64,000 nucleotides of DNA from Cylindrospermum stagnale PCC 7417 (lineage in GTDB: Bacteria; Cyanobacteriota; Cyanobacteriia; Cyanobacteriales; Nostocaceae), in NCBI RefSeq assembly GCF_000317535.1, contig NC_019757.1:4801501-4865500 (forward strand). The letters run 5' to 3'. The notes beneath the pieces are model-generated. The model did no database searches, was not told where the DNA came from, and was given only the letters and a program-made list of their open reading frames with translations. Shown piece after piece: positions 1 through 8,095 of this stretch. A program made the position numbers and the translations under genes. The first letter of the stretch is position 1. Each line of letters starts with the position of its first letter.

Positions 1-630
1 CTACACCGCCGATGGAATCACCTTGTCTGCCAGTTTGTTCAATTAATTCAATCATGCGCGTGGCAGTTTCGCCATCTGGACAGCGGACAATGTTGCTTTC
101 CACTTGTTCTAAGGTGACGGTGTTAGGATCTACTATGCCTTCTAAGTCTTTGATGCGCTTGACGTAAGCGATAATTTCGATATTGGCGACTTGACGGAGA
201 ATCTTTTTAGCGATCGCACCCGCTGCCACTCTTCCTATTGTCTCACGCGCTGACGACCTGCCGCCACCTTGCCAATTTCTAATCCCATATTTAGCATCAT
301 AAGTCGCATCTGCGTGGGAAGGGCGATACTTTTGCGCCATCTCGTCGTAATCTTGGGGACGAGTATCTTTGTTCCGCACTAAAATTGCAATTGGTGTTCC
401 TAAAGTTTTTCCCTCAAATACCCCAGACAATATTTCGCAGGTATCCGCTTCCTTGCGGGGAGTCGTAATTTTACTTTGTCCAGGACGCCTTCTATCTAGT
501 TCTACTTGAATTTCTTCAGCCGAAATTTCCAGTTGTGGAGGACAACCATCAATCACAACCCCCACACCGCCGCCGTGGGACTCGCCAAAAGTAGTAATGC
601 GAAATAGATGACCAAAAGTGCTGCCCATGA
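1..630 (-). CDS. aroC: Chorismate synthase, 3' part cut by window edge
   Basis: Chorismate synthase makes chorismate from 5-enolpyruvylshikimate-3-phosphate, the last common step of the shikimate pathway, in the cytosol with reduced FMN. The reverse-strand reading begins [20 protein letters not shown] and continues with [29 protein letters not shown] and [14 protein letters not shown], the conserved N-terminal blocks of the family. About 210 of roughly 360 residues are present and the C-terminal part lies outside the window. The ATG at 628-630 is chosen because the family usually starts MG(S/N)TFG. No partner gene is visible. Confidence 0.96.
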
Positions 631-718
631 TGTTGAGAAAAAATATCGGCTGTTGTAATTGTATCGGGAGTTATGGCAAAAGATGATTTTAGCGCAATAC
701 AGTTCAGTTAAGCATTTC

Positions 719-758
719 TTCCTTCTCTTCCTTCTCTTCCTTCTCTTCCTTCTCTTCC
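719..758. repeat. 9-bp tandem repeat (TTCCTTCTC)
   Basis: Four perfect copies plus a partial fifth of a pyrimidine-only 9-mer lie in the gap between aroC and psbA. It is immediately followed by a copy of a dispersed repeat. No coding function is seen. Confidence 0.85.
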
Positions 759-759
759 T

Positions 760-812
760 TTGCGTTCTACAGCCCTTTGGGCATCGCTGCGCGCGTGCGT
801 CCTTTGCGGTTT
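760..812. repeat. Dispersed repeat, type 'CTACAGCCCTT.GGGCATCGC'
   Basis: The core CTACAGCCCTTTGGGCATCG occurs again, reversed and slightly diverged, near 52100-52150, where it overlaps the start of a TPR gene. It can fold into a short hairpin (AGCCC/GGGC). The rest of the 631-974 gap is the tandem repeat and unremarkable AT-rich sequence. Confidence 0.7.
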
Positions 813-917
813 GTTAAAAAAATTGACTTTGACAAAGAGTTAAGCCTTAACTGAACAGTATTGGATTTTAGCGATGCGATCGCTCTTTTTTCTACATAAA
901 TAGCAAAACATAGTGCC

Positions 918-957
918 AATAAAAAACGCCCTCCCAATCCAGGAGAGCGTTTTTTAT
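918..957 (-). terminator. Terminator of first psbA gene
   Basis: On the reverse strand the sequence just after the stop codon forms a stem AACGC(T)CTCC / GGAG(G)GCGTT, flanked by A- and T-runs, a typical intrinsic terminator. An almost identical hairpin follows the second psbA gene at 2382-2420. Confidence 0.85.
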
Positions 958-974
958 TCAGCTAGAATTTCGGA

Positions 975-2057
975 TTAACCGTTGATTGCAGGAGCAGTCA
1001 GAGCTACGGGAGCAACATCAGCAGCAGCCAAGTCTAGAGGGAAGTTGTGAGCGTTACGCTCGTGCATCACTTCCATACCCAGGTTAGCGCGGTTGATGAC
1101 GTCAGCCCATGTACCGATGACGCGACCTTGAGAATCAATGATTGATTGGTTGAAGTTGAAACCGTTGAGGTTGAAAGCCATTGTGCTCACACCCAAAGCG
1201 GTGAACCAGATGCCGATTACAGGCCATGCTGCCAACAAGAAGTGTAGTTGACGGCTGTTGTTGAATGAGGCGTATTGGAAGATTAAGCGACCGAAGTAGC
1301 CGTGGGCTGCAACGATGTTGTAGGTTTCTTCTTCTTGTCCGAACTTGTAACCGTAGTTCAAGGATTCGGTTTCGGTTGTTTCCCGAACTAAGGAAGAAGT
1401 TACGAGTGAACCGTGCATTGCTGAGAATAAGCTTCCACCGAATACACCAGCTACACCTAACATGTGGAAGGGGTGCATCAGGATGTTATGTTCAGCTTGG
1501 AACACAATCATGAAGTTGAATGTTCCGGAGATCCCCAAAGGCATACCGTCGGAGAATGAACCTTGACCAATTGGGTAGATCAAGAATACTGCTGTAGCAG
1601 ATGCCAAAGGTGCAGAGTAAGCTACGCAGATCCAAGGACGCATTCCCAAGCGGTAAGATAGTTCCCACTGACGACCGAGGTAGCAAGCGCATCCGATCAA
1701 GAAGTGGAAAATTACCAGTTGGTAAGGACCGCCGTTGTACAACCACTCATCTAAGGAAGCTGCTTCCCAGATTGGGTAGAAGTGTAAACCGATAGCGTTG
1801 GAGGAAGGAACAACCGCACCGGAAATGATGTTGTTTCCGTAAATCAAGGAACCTGCTACTGGCTCACGGATACCGTCGATGTCAACGGGAGGCGCAGCGA
1901 TGAAGGCGATGATGAAGCAGGTGGTTGCAGCCAGTAGGGTAGGAATCATCAACACGCCGAACCAACCGATATAAATCCGGTTTTCGGTGCTGGTGATCCA
2001 TTCGCAAAAGCGATCCCATACGTTGGCGCTGGAGCGCTGTTGTAAGGTTGTGGTCAT
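975..2057 (-). CDS. psbA: Photosystem II D1 protein, Gln130 form
   Basis: D1 is the reaction-centre core subunit of photosystem II. It binds P680 chlorophylls, pheophytin, QB and most ligands of the manganese cluster in the thylakoid membrane. It is 360 residues, the usual length. Residue 130 is Gln (CYLGRQWEL), the D1:1 or low-light type. The C-terminus has the Mn-ligand region [14 protein letters not shown] followed by a 16-residue extension after Ala344 that CtpA normally removes. The neighbouring copy carries Glu130, and the C-terminal two thirds of the two proteins are essentially identical, which points to gene conversion. It has its own promoter and terminator. Confidence 0.98.
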   Translation of the reverse strand: MTTTLQQRSSANVWDRFCEWITSTENRIYIGWFGVLMIPTLLAATTCFIIAFIAAPPVDIDGIREPVAGSLIYGNNIISGAVVPSSNAIGLHFYPIWEAASLDEWLYNGGPYQLVIFHFLIGCACYLGRQWELSYRLGMRPWICVAYSAPLASATAVFLIYPIGQGSFSDGMPLGISGTFNFMIVFQAEHNILMHPFHMLGVAGVFGGSLFSAMHGSLVTSSLVRETTETESLNYGYKFGQEEETYNIVAAHGYFGRLIFQYASFNNSRQLHFLLAAWPVIGIWFTALGVSTMAFNLNGFNFNQSIIDSQGRVIGTWADVINRANLGMEVMHERNAHNFPLDLAAADVAPVALTAPAING

Positions 2058-2120
2058 GGTTTGATGATTGCGGTTATTTGTTTATGATGTTTGGGGTAGG
2101 CATTTCTACTCCCTGTATAA

Positions 2121-2149
2121 ATACTAAGTTGTTTATTGCGGTTTGTAAA
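2121..2149 (-). promoter_or_regulatory. Sigma70-type promoter of first psbA
   Basis: On the reverse strand, TTTACA (2144-2149) and TAGTAT (2121-2126) are separated by 17 bp, about 65 bp upstream of the ATG. The second psbA gene has the same arrangement. The two leaders also share blocks such as AAACATCATAAA and AACCGCAATCAT. Confidence 0.75.
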
Positions 2150-2344
2150 GGGCTTTCAGAAAGTATTTTTAAGATTTTTGGGAAATTGGGTATCTGTTAG
2201 AGGTTTTAATCTATATGGGGTAAAGCTTTTGGGGATTTATTGAGATTGTTACATCTGGCAGGAAATAGCCCTTTGAGTTTTAGGCTTAACTGAACTGTAT
2301 TGGATTATATGATCTGTGTGCGATCGCTTTTCTACCTACAACAA

Positions 2345-2368
2345 AGAGACGTTCCATGGAACGTCTCT
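2345..2368. repeat. 24-bp perfect palindrome (AGAGACGTTCC...)
   Basis: AGAGACGTTCCA followed by its exact reverse complement lies between the two psbA genes. A near-copy with the same outer arms sits at 54899-54922. Both are followed by CTACAGG, so this is a dispersed repeat and not a site specific to psbA. Confidence 0.8.
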
Positions 2369-2381
2369 ACAGGTTTTGCCC

Positions 2382-2420
2382 ATAAAAAACGCCCTCCAAT
2401 TTAGGAGAGCGTTTTTTATT
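2382..2420 (-). terminator. Terminator of second psbA gene
   Basis: The hairpin AACGCTCTCC / GGAGGGCGTT (one mismatch) is flanked by A- and T-runs directly downstream of the stop codon on the reverse strand. It is nearly identical to the terminator of the first copy. Confidence 0.85.
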
Positions 2421-2436
2421 CAGCTAGAGCTTCAGA

Positions 2437-3519
2437 TTAACCGTTGATTGCAGGAGCAGTCAGAGCTACGGGAGCAACATCAGCAGCAGCCAAGTCTAGG
2501 GGGAAGTTGTGAGCGTTACGCTCGTGCATCACTTCCATACCCAGGTTAGCGCGGTTGATCACATCAGCCCATGTACCGATGACGCGACCTTGAGAATCAA
2601 TGATTGATTGGTTGAAGTTGAAACCGTTCAAGTTGAAAGCCATTGTGCTTACACCCAAAGCGGTGAACCAGATGCCGATTACAGGCCATGCTGCCAACAA
2701 GAAGTGTAGTTGACGGCTGTTGTTGAATGATGCGTATTGGAAGATTAAGCGACCGAAGTAACCGTGAGCAGCAACGATGTTGTAGGTTTCTTCTTCTTGT
2801 CCGAACTTGTAACCGTAGTTCAAGGATTCGGTTTCAGTTGTTTCACGAACCAAGGAAGAAGTTACGAGTGAACCGTGCATTGCTGAGAACAAGGAACCAC
2901 CGAATACACCAGCTACTCCCAACATGTGGAAGGGGTGCATTAGGATGTTGTGTTCAGCTTGGAACACAATCATGAAGTTAAATGTTCCAGAGATACCCAA
3001 AGGCATACCGTCGGAGAATGAACCTTGACCAATTGGGTAGATTAAGAAGACTGCGGTAGCGGCTGCAACAGGTGCAGAGAAAGCTAGGCAAATCCAAGGA
3101 CGCATACCTAAGCGGTAGGAAAGTTCCCATTCACGACCGAGGTAACAGAATACGCCGATTAAGAAGTGGAAAACTACCAATTGGTAAGGACCGCCGTTGT
3201 ACAACCACTCATCTAAGGAAGCTGCTTCCCAAATGGGGTAGAAGTGCAAACCGATAGCGTTAGAAGAAGGAACAACTGCACCGGAGATGATGTTGTTTCC
3301 GTACATTAAGGAACCTGCAACTGGCTCGCGGATACCGTCGATGTCAACGGGGGGAGCGGCGATGAAAGCGACGATGAAGCAGGTAGTAGCAGCTAGTAAG
3401 GTGGGGATCATTAAGACACCGAACCAACCGATATATAGACGGTTATTGGTGCTGGTAATGAATTCGCAGAAGCGATCCCATACGTTGGCGCTTTCGCGGC
3501 GTTGTAAGGTTGCGGTCAT
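2437..3519 (-). CDS. psbA: Photosystem II D1 protein, Glu130 form
   Basis: This is the second D1 gene, 360 residues. Residue 130 is Glu (CYLGREWEL), the D1:2 type that in several cyanobacteria is made under high light or UV and tunes pheophytin hydrogen bonding. Other differences from the neighbour cluster in the N-terminal half (for example IGVFCYLG against IGCACYLG, and LAFSAPVAA against VAYSAPLAS). The C-terminus from about residue 160 matches the first copy, including the 16-residue cleavable tail. It is separated from the first copy by 379 bp holding a terminator, a palindrome and the other gene's promoter, so the two are probably transcribed independently. Confidence 0.98.
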   Translation of the reverse strand: MTATLQRRESANVWDRFCEFITSTNNRLYIGWFGVLMIPTLLAATTCFIVAFIAAPPVDIDGIREPVAGSLMYGNNIISGAVVPSSNAIGLHFYPIWEAASLDEWLYNGGPYQLVVFHFLIGVFCYLGREWELSYRLGMRPWICLAFSAPVAAATAVFLIYPIGQGSFSDGMPLGISGTFNFMIVFQAEHNILMHPFHMLGVAGVFGGSLFSAMHGSLVTSSLVRETTETESLNYGYKFGQEEETYNIVAAHGYFGRLIFQYASFNNSRQLHFLLAAWPVIGIWFTALGVSTMAFNLNGFNFNQSIIDSQGRVIGTWADVINRANLGMEVMHERNAHNFPLDLAAADVAPVALTAPAING

Positions 3520-3581
3520 GGTTTTATGATTGCGGTTATGTTTTTTATGATGTTTGGTAGGTGTTTCTACCTTATGAACTT

Positions 3582-3610
3582 ATATTAAGAGCTTTATTGA
3601 GATTTGTAAA
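3582..3610 (-). promoter_or_regulatory. Sigma70-type promoter of second psbA
   Basis: On the reverse strand, TTTACA (3605-3610) is 17 bp from TAATAT (3582-3587), a better -10 match than in the first copy. It is divergent from cofG, whose start lies about 130 bp away. Confidence 0.8.
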
Positions 3611-3738
3611 CCCCTTTTAGCAACATTTTTTAACAGTTCTCTAAAACAGGGTGTTAAATAGAGGCTATAAAGCTTGCAGTACAAGGCTTTGACGAATTTT
3701 AACTTAATTGTAAATCTCTATTCAGAAACGTTACATTT

Positions 3739-4752
3739 ATGGCTTTACATAGTTCACGCAGCGTTACATACAGCCCAGCCTATACAATCGTCCCTACTTA
3801 TGAGTGCTTTAACCGCTGCACCTACTGCAACTTTCGCAGCGAACCGGGTAAGAGTCCCTGGATGAGTCTTGAGGCGGCGGAAAGGATATTGCAACAACTG
3901 CAAAGCCAAAAAATCTGTGAAATTCTCATTCTCAGCGGTGAGGTACACCCCCATTCATCCAGGCGTCAAGCGTGGTTTCAGCGGATTTATGATTTGTGTG
4001 ATTTAGCTCTAGCGATGGGGTTTTTACCGCATACCAACGCTGGGCCACTGAGTTTGGCGGAGATGGAAAAGCTGAAGGATGTAAATGTTTCGATGGGTTT
4101 GATGTTGGAACAGTTGACGCCAACACTATTAAATACTGTGCATCGTCACGCGCCGAGTAAGTTACCAGAGGTGAGGATGCAACAATTAGAATGGGCGGGA
4201 GAGTTGCAGATTCCCTTTACCACAGGGTTACTTTTGGGAATTGGGGAAACTGTTGATGATTGCTGGGAAACGTTGACAGCTATATCTAATGTGCATGAAC
4301 GCTACCATCACATTCAAGAAGTGATTCTGCAACCCCACAGTCCGGGAAATCAGCAAAGCTTTGATGCACCGCCTTTTGACCCCCATCAGCTACCAGCGGT
4401 GATTGCTAAAGCACGGGAAATTTTACCCGCAGATATTACAATTCAAATTCCGCCGAATTTAGTCAAGGATGCCGGCTGGTTACTCGCTTGTTTAGCTGCT
4501 GGTGCGAGGGATTTGGGGGGAATTGGCCCGAAGGATGAAGTAAATCCTGATTATCCTCATGTTCAAGAGGAGGCTTTGAGAGAAATTTTACAACCTGCGG
4601 GGTGGGAATTGGTGCCACGTTTGCCGGTGTATCCGCAGTTTGATGACTGGTTGGGGGGAGAGTTGGCGCTGGGGGTGAAGCGGTGGAGGGAGAACCTAAC
4701 CCCCCAACCCCCTTCCCTGCTAGGGAAGGGGGAGTGTAGAGATGTTTTATGA
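3739..4752 (+). CDS. cofG: FO synthase subunit 1 (radical SAM, CofG)
   Basis: CofG with CofH makes the deazaflavin FO from tyrosine and 5-amino-6-ribitylamino-uracil; cyanobacteria use FO as an antenna in some photolyases. The radical-SAM cluster motif CX3CX2C is visible near the N-terminus as YECFNRCTYCNF, followed by EILILSGEVHP, MGLMLEQLTP and GLLLGIGET, typical of CofG. The C-terminal tail after GVKRWRENL is encoded by a dispersed GC-rich repeat (4694-4734) and is unlike the family, so the original stop was probably displaced. CofH is not in the window. The gene is divergent from psbA. Confidence 0.9.
   Translation: MALHSSRSVTYSPAYTIVPTYECFNRCTYCNFRSEPGKSPWMSLEAAERILQQLQSQKICEILILSGEVHPHSSRRQAWFQRIYDLCDLALAMGFLPHTNAGPLSLAEMEKLKDVNVSMGLMLEQLTPTLLNTVHRHAPSKLPEVRMQQLEWAGELQIPFTTGLLLGIGETVDDCWETLTAISNVHERYHHIQEVILQPHSPGNQQSFDAPPFDPHQLPAVIAKAREILPADITIQIPPNLVKDAGWLLACLAAGARDLGGIGPKDEVNPDYPHVQEEALREILQPAGWELVPRLPVYPQFDDWLGGELALGVKRWRENLTPQPPSLLGKGECRDVL
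4694..4734. repeat. Dispersed hairpin repeat forming the end of cofG
   Basis: CCCCCTTCCC and GGGAAGGGGG are inverted repeats around a TGCTA loop, a common dispersed hairpin type in Nostoc genomes. It supplies the last residues of the cofG reading frame. Confidence 0.7.
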
Positions 4753-5233
4753 AACGTCTATATATATAGATATAGATAATTTTCCTCGTTCCCGTTCCTA
4801 GGTTCTACCTAGGAATGCCAGATGGGAGGCTCTGCCTCCTGTTAAGTATTTAAGGTGTAGATACAAATCTGTCTCAACTTATTTATGGTTTATCGAACAG
4901 AGGAAAGAAAACCTCACCCTGGTTCTGCTACGCACAACCTGTCCCTCTCCTTCACAAGGAGAGGGATGTCTGTTAGGACTCTTTGAGGTTTTGGAGGACT
5001 TTTGGGTAATCCGATAACTTGTGTAAACCGTGGCTGTTAAGTATATGAGGCGGAGCCTCTAGGGGTGCATTCTCAGCCGGAGTCTGGGAACAAGAGAATC
5101 AGCACTGAAGTGCTTACTACGAGCTAGAAAGGCTTATTGTGGCGGGGTTAGCGGTTAACCTTCTATAATTTTCAGTAGGGTGGTGAAAAGAGCAATATTT
5201 TTTACAAAAAGAATAATCTGTGGCGAAACTTGC
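4753..5233. other. Gene-free gap made of dispersed repeats
   Basis: The gap holds at least three repeat pieces: 4784-4846 (TTCTACCTAGGAATGC type, also at 57968-58022), a block near 4910-4970 (CCCTCTCC / GGAGAGGG hairpin), and 5046-5096 (GCATTCTCAGCCGGAGTCTG). No remnant of an ATPase gene was recognised before the TPR gene that follows. Confidence 0.6.
4784..4846. repeat. Dispersed repeat 'CTCGTTCCC...CTCTGCCTCCTGTTA'
   Basis: It consists of two short hairpins (TTCCTAGG.. / CCTAGGAA and GGAGGC / GCCTCC). A second copy with compensating-looking changes is at 57968-58022 (CCCAGGTTC / CTGGGAA and AGAAGGC / GCCTTCT), which suggests the folded form is conserved. Confidence 0.75.
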
Positions 5234-7612
5234 ATGAACTCAAATTACAGCGATTGGGATGAGGATTTACCCCCGGAACCTGAAAAAGCCTATTCAGATT
5301 TGCTTCGCGCACTAAAGCGGAACTCAGGTTTTGGCTTGTATTTTGTCCAATGTACACCTGTGGAAGCAGAGCATTGTATTAAAAAAGTTCCGCAGGATAT
5401 GCCGCAGAAAAAAATTGCAGTTCTGCGCTATGTGGAGGAAATTGATAATTTATATCAGCAAGTGAATGAGTTTGTTAAAGATAAGCCAATTGATATTTTA
5501 TTGATTAAGGGTTTGGAATACTCTTTATATAAGTATGAAAAAAGAAGTTTTGGCGAAATCACTGAAAGTAAATTTAGCAATATCAGCAGTGTTCCCCGAA
5601 TTTTAAATCACTTAAACCAACAGCGGGAAAGGTTTAGAGATGATTTCCCCATTAGCTTTGTTTTTCTTTTGCGTTCGTTTTCGCTCAACTATTTAATTCA
5701 TCGCGCCCCTGATTTCTATGATTGGCGTTCAGGTGTATTTGAATTACCAACAACGCCAGAAGTCCTAGAACAAGAATCAACTCGTCTGATGTTGGAAGGA
5801 GACTATGAGAAATATCTGAAACTTACCCACGAACAAAAAATCGATAAAGTCCTGGAAATTCAAGACTTGCTGAGAGAACAGCATCTGACGGAAGAACGTA
5901 AAGCAAGTCTACTATTTGAACGAGGAAATTTGTTAGCTGCTGCCAAAGAATATGAAGAAGCGATCGCATCCTACGACGCCGCGCTGAAAATTCAACCTGA
6001 TAAACACCAAGCTTGGAACAACCGGGGTATTGCCCTAGGGAATTTAGGACGCAATGAAGATGCGATCGCATCCTACGACCAAGCGCTGAAAATTCAACCT
6101 GATTACCACCAAGCTTGGTACAACCGGGGTAATGCCCTAGATGAATTAGGATGCTATGAAGATGCGATCGCATCCTACGACGCCGCGCTGAAAATTCAAC
6201 CTGATTACCACCAAGCTTGGTATAACCGGGGTAATGACCTAGGGAATTTAGGACGCTATGAAGATGCGATCGCATGCTACGACGCCGCGCTGAAAATTCA
6301 ACCTGATAAACACCAAGCTTGGAACAACCGGGGTAATGCCCTAGGGAATTTAGGACGCTATGAAGATGAGATCGCATCCTACGACCAAGCGCTGAAAATT
6401 CAACCTGATGACCCCGATGCTTGGAACAACCGGGGTATTGCCCTAGGGAAATTAGGACGCTATGAAGATGCGATCGCATGCTACGACGCCGCGCTGAAAA
6501 TTCAACCTGATGACCCCGGTGCTTGGAACAACCGGGGTATTGCCCTAGGGAAATTAGGACGCAATGAAGATGCGATCGCATCTTACGACGCCGCGCTGAA
6601 AATTCAACCTGATTTACACCAAGCTTGGTACAACCGGGGTATTGCCCTAAGGAAATTAGGACGCAATGAAGATGCGATCGCATCCTACGACGCCGCGCTG
6701 AAAATTCAACCGGATGACTCCGATGCTTGGTATAACCGGGGTAATGACCTAGGGAAATTAGGACGCAATGAAGATGCGATCGCATCCTACGACGCCGCGC
6801 TGAAAATTCAACCTGATTTACACCAAGCTTGGTACAACCGGGGTAATGCCCTAGGGAATTTAGGACGCGATGAAGATGCGATCGCATCCTACGACGCCGC
6901 GCTGAAATTTCAACCTGATTTACACGAAGCTTGGTACAACCGGGGTAATGCCCTAGGGAATTTAGGACGCAATGAAGATGCGATCGCATCCTACGACGCC
7001 GCGCTGAAATTTCAACCTGATTACCACCAAGCTTGGTACAACCGGGGTATTGCCCTAAGGAAATTAGGACGCGATGAAGATGTGATCGCATCCTACGACG
7101 CCGCGCTGAAATTTCAACCTGATTACCACGAAGCTTGGTACAACCGGGGTAATGCCCTAGATGAATTAGGATGCTATGAAGATGCGATCGCATCCTACGA
7201 CGCCGCGCTGAAATTTCAACCTGATTTACACCAAGCTTGGTACAACCGGGGTATTGCCCTAGGGAATTTAGGACGCTATGAAGATGCGATCGCATCCTAC
7301 GACGCCGCGCTGAAATTTCAACCTGATTACCACGAAGCTTGGAACAACCGGGGTATTGCCCTAGGGAATTTAGGACGCTATGAAGATGCGATTGCCTCAT
7401 TTGAAGAAGCTATAAAATTTCAACCTGATGACCACTGTGCTTGGTACAACAAAGCTTGCTATTATGCCCTTCAAGGCAATATTGAGCAAGCATTAGAAAA
7501 CCTACAACAAGCAATTAATCTAAATCCTGAAGAATATCGAAACATGGCAAAAACAGATTCTGACTTTGATGGTATTCGAGAAGATAAACGCTTTCAATAT
7601 TTGATTCAATAA
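5234..7612 (+). CDS. TPR-array protein with P-loop-less NTPase-like N-terminus
   Basis: It has 792 residues. The start at 5234 (MNSNYSDWDED) is chosen because the paralogue at 9418 begins MKQYFSDWDED; an upstream in-frame extension to 5180 lacks this support. Residues 1-185 form a domain shared with three other proteins here: hydrophobic strand SGFGLYFVQC where a Walker A loop would be expected, then DILLIKGLEYS, FVFLLRSFSLNYL and APDFYDWRSGVFEL. About 14 near-identical 34-residue TPRs follow (consensus AW(Y/N)NRG..L..LGR.EDAIASYDAALK(I/F)QPD). The C-terminal cap YNKACYYALQGN...DFDGIREDKRF matches the 9418 protein. No ATPase gene lies directly upstream. Role unknown; a repeat-based sensor in a signalling or defence system is an inference. 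Confidence 0.85.
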   Translation: MNSNYSDWDEDLPPEPEKAYSDLLRALKRNSGFGLYFVQCTPVEAEHCIKKVPQDMPQKKIAVLRYVEEIDNLYQQVNEFVKDKPIDILLIKGLEYSLYKYEKRSFGEITESKFSNISSVPRILNHLNQQRERFRDDFPISFVFLLRSFSLNYLIHRAPDFYDWRSGVFELPTTPEVLEQESTRLMLEGDYEKYLKLTHEQKIDKVLEIQDLLREQHLTEERKASLLFERGNLLAAAKEYEEAIASYDAALKIQPDKHQAWNNRGIALGNLGRNEDAIASYDQALKIQPDYHQAWYNRGNALDELGCYEDAIASYDAALKIQPDYHQAWYNRGNDLGNLGRYEDAIACYDAALKIQPDKHQAWNNRGNALGNLGRYEDEIASYDQALKIQPDDPDAWNNRGIALGKLGRYEDAIACYDAALKIQPDDPGAWNNRGIALGKLGRNEDAIASYDAALKIQPDLHQAWYNRGIALRKLGRNEDAIASYDAALKIQPDDSDAWYNRGNDLGKLGRNEDAIASYDAALKIQPDLHQAWYNRGNALGNLGRDEDAIASYDAALKFQPDLHEAWYNRGNALGNLGRNEDAIASYDAALKFQPDYHQAWYNRGIALRKLGRDEDVIASYDAALKFQPDYHEAWYNRGNALDELGCYEDAIASYDAALKFQPDLHQAWYNRGIALGNLGRYEDAIASYDAALKFQPDYHEAWNNRGIALGNLGRYEDAIASFEEAIKFQPDDHCAWYNKACYYALQGNIEQALENLQQAINLNPEEYRNMAKTDSDFDGIREDKRFQYLIQ
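5953..7396 (+). repeat. 102-bp coding tandem array, one HIP1 site in most units
   Basis: About 14 units of 102 bp are near-identical at the DNA level. Most units carry GCGATCGC, read as A-I-A in DAIASY. Earlier units encode KIQPD and later ones KFQPD, so the array grew by block duplication. Assembly and copy number may be uncertain in so uniform an array. Confidence 0.9.
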
Positions 7613-7688
7613 CAGCAACCTACTAATTATTTCTTTCCTACAATAAGATGACTTATCTCAAATCTTGCATCAGTCCCAACAACCTTGT

Positions 7689-8013
7689 AGATCCCCCCTA
7701 GCCCCCCTTAAAAAGGCAGGGCTGTTTCATTCCCTTAAAGGCTCATAATGTCAAGGGTTTATTTTAGCGATTGCGCTGAATTTCCTAGGCAAAATCTGAA
7801 TTTTCTGGTTCTAAATAAAGGGTTTTCCATCACTTTTCTCCAATAAACTATCGCTAATGATATTGACAAACTATTCCTCCTTATCGAATGAAACAGCCCT
7901 GCCTTAAAAAGGGGAAAACTGGAGTCGAAGCACCCTTTAAAAAGGCGGGAACTAGAGTCAAAGTCCCCCTTTTTAAGGGGGATTTAGGGGGATCTCGATA
8001 CGACTTGATACTT
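7689..8013. repeat. Dispersed GC-rich repeat (GATCCCCCCTA...CTTAAAAAGG) split by an insertion
   Basis: GATCCCCCCTAGCCCCCCTT at the left and CCCCCTTTTTAAGGGGGATT near 7970-7990 are arms of a familiar Nostoc repeat. Removing the 191-bp insertion at 7714-7904 with one TAAAA restores an uninterrupted CTTAAAAAGGGG. This and the insertion fill most of the gap between the TPR gene and the ATPase gene. Confidence 0.65.
7714..7904. mobile_element. MITE-like element, 191 bp, 19-bp inverted ends
   Basis: The ends AGGCAGGGCTGTTTCATTC (7714-7732) and its exact reverse complement (7886-7904) enclose AT-rich non-coding DNA. TAAAA lies directly outside both ends (7709-7713 and 7905-7909), consistent with a 5-bp target duplication. 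It encodes no transposase, so it would need one in trans. The family is not assigned. Confidence 0.75.
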
Positions 8014-8095
8014 TACGAACATCCTCTTATAAATGTGACACTACTCACACTCCCACCTGCAACAGCAAATTAAACTGAAAATAAACACAACTCCC

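Noticed and set aside
5953-7396. Periodic repeats that could suggest a CRISPR array
   Set aside because: The 102-bp units are continuous coding sequence for TPRs, with no alternating unique spacers.
5823-7400. A 525-codon open frame on the reverse strand
   Set aside because: It is the mirror of the TPR tandem array; its product is a monotonous repeat (RSHLHSVLNSLGQYPGC) created by the repeated DNA.
7888-8073. 61-codon forward frame before the ATPase gene
   Set aside because: It is translated dispersed repeat and MITE end (KKGKTGVEAPFKKAGTRVKV).
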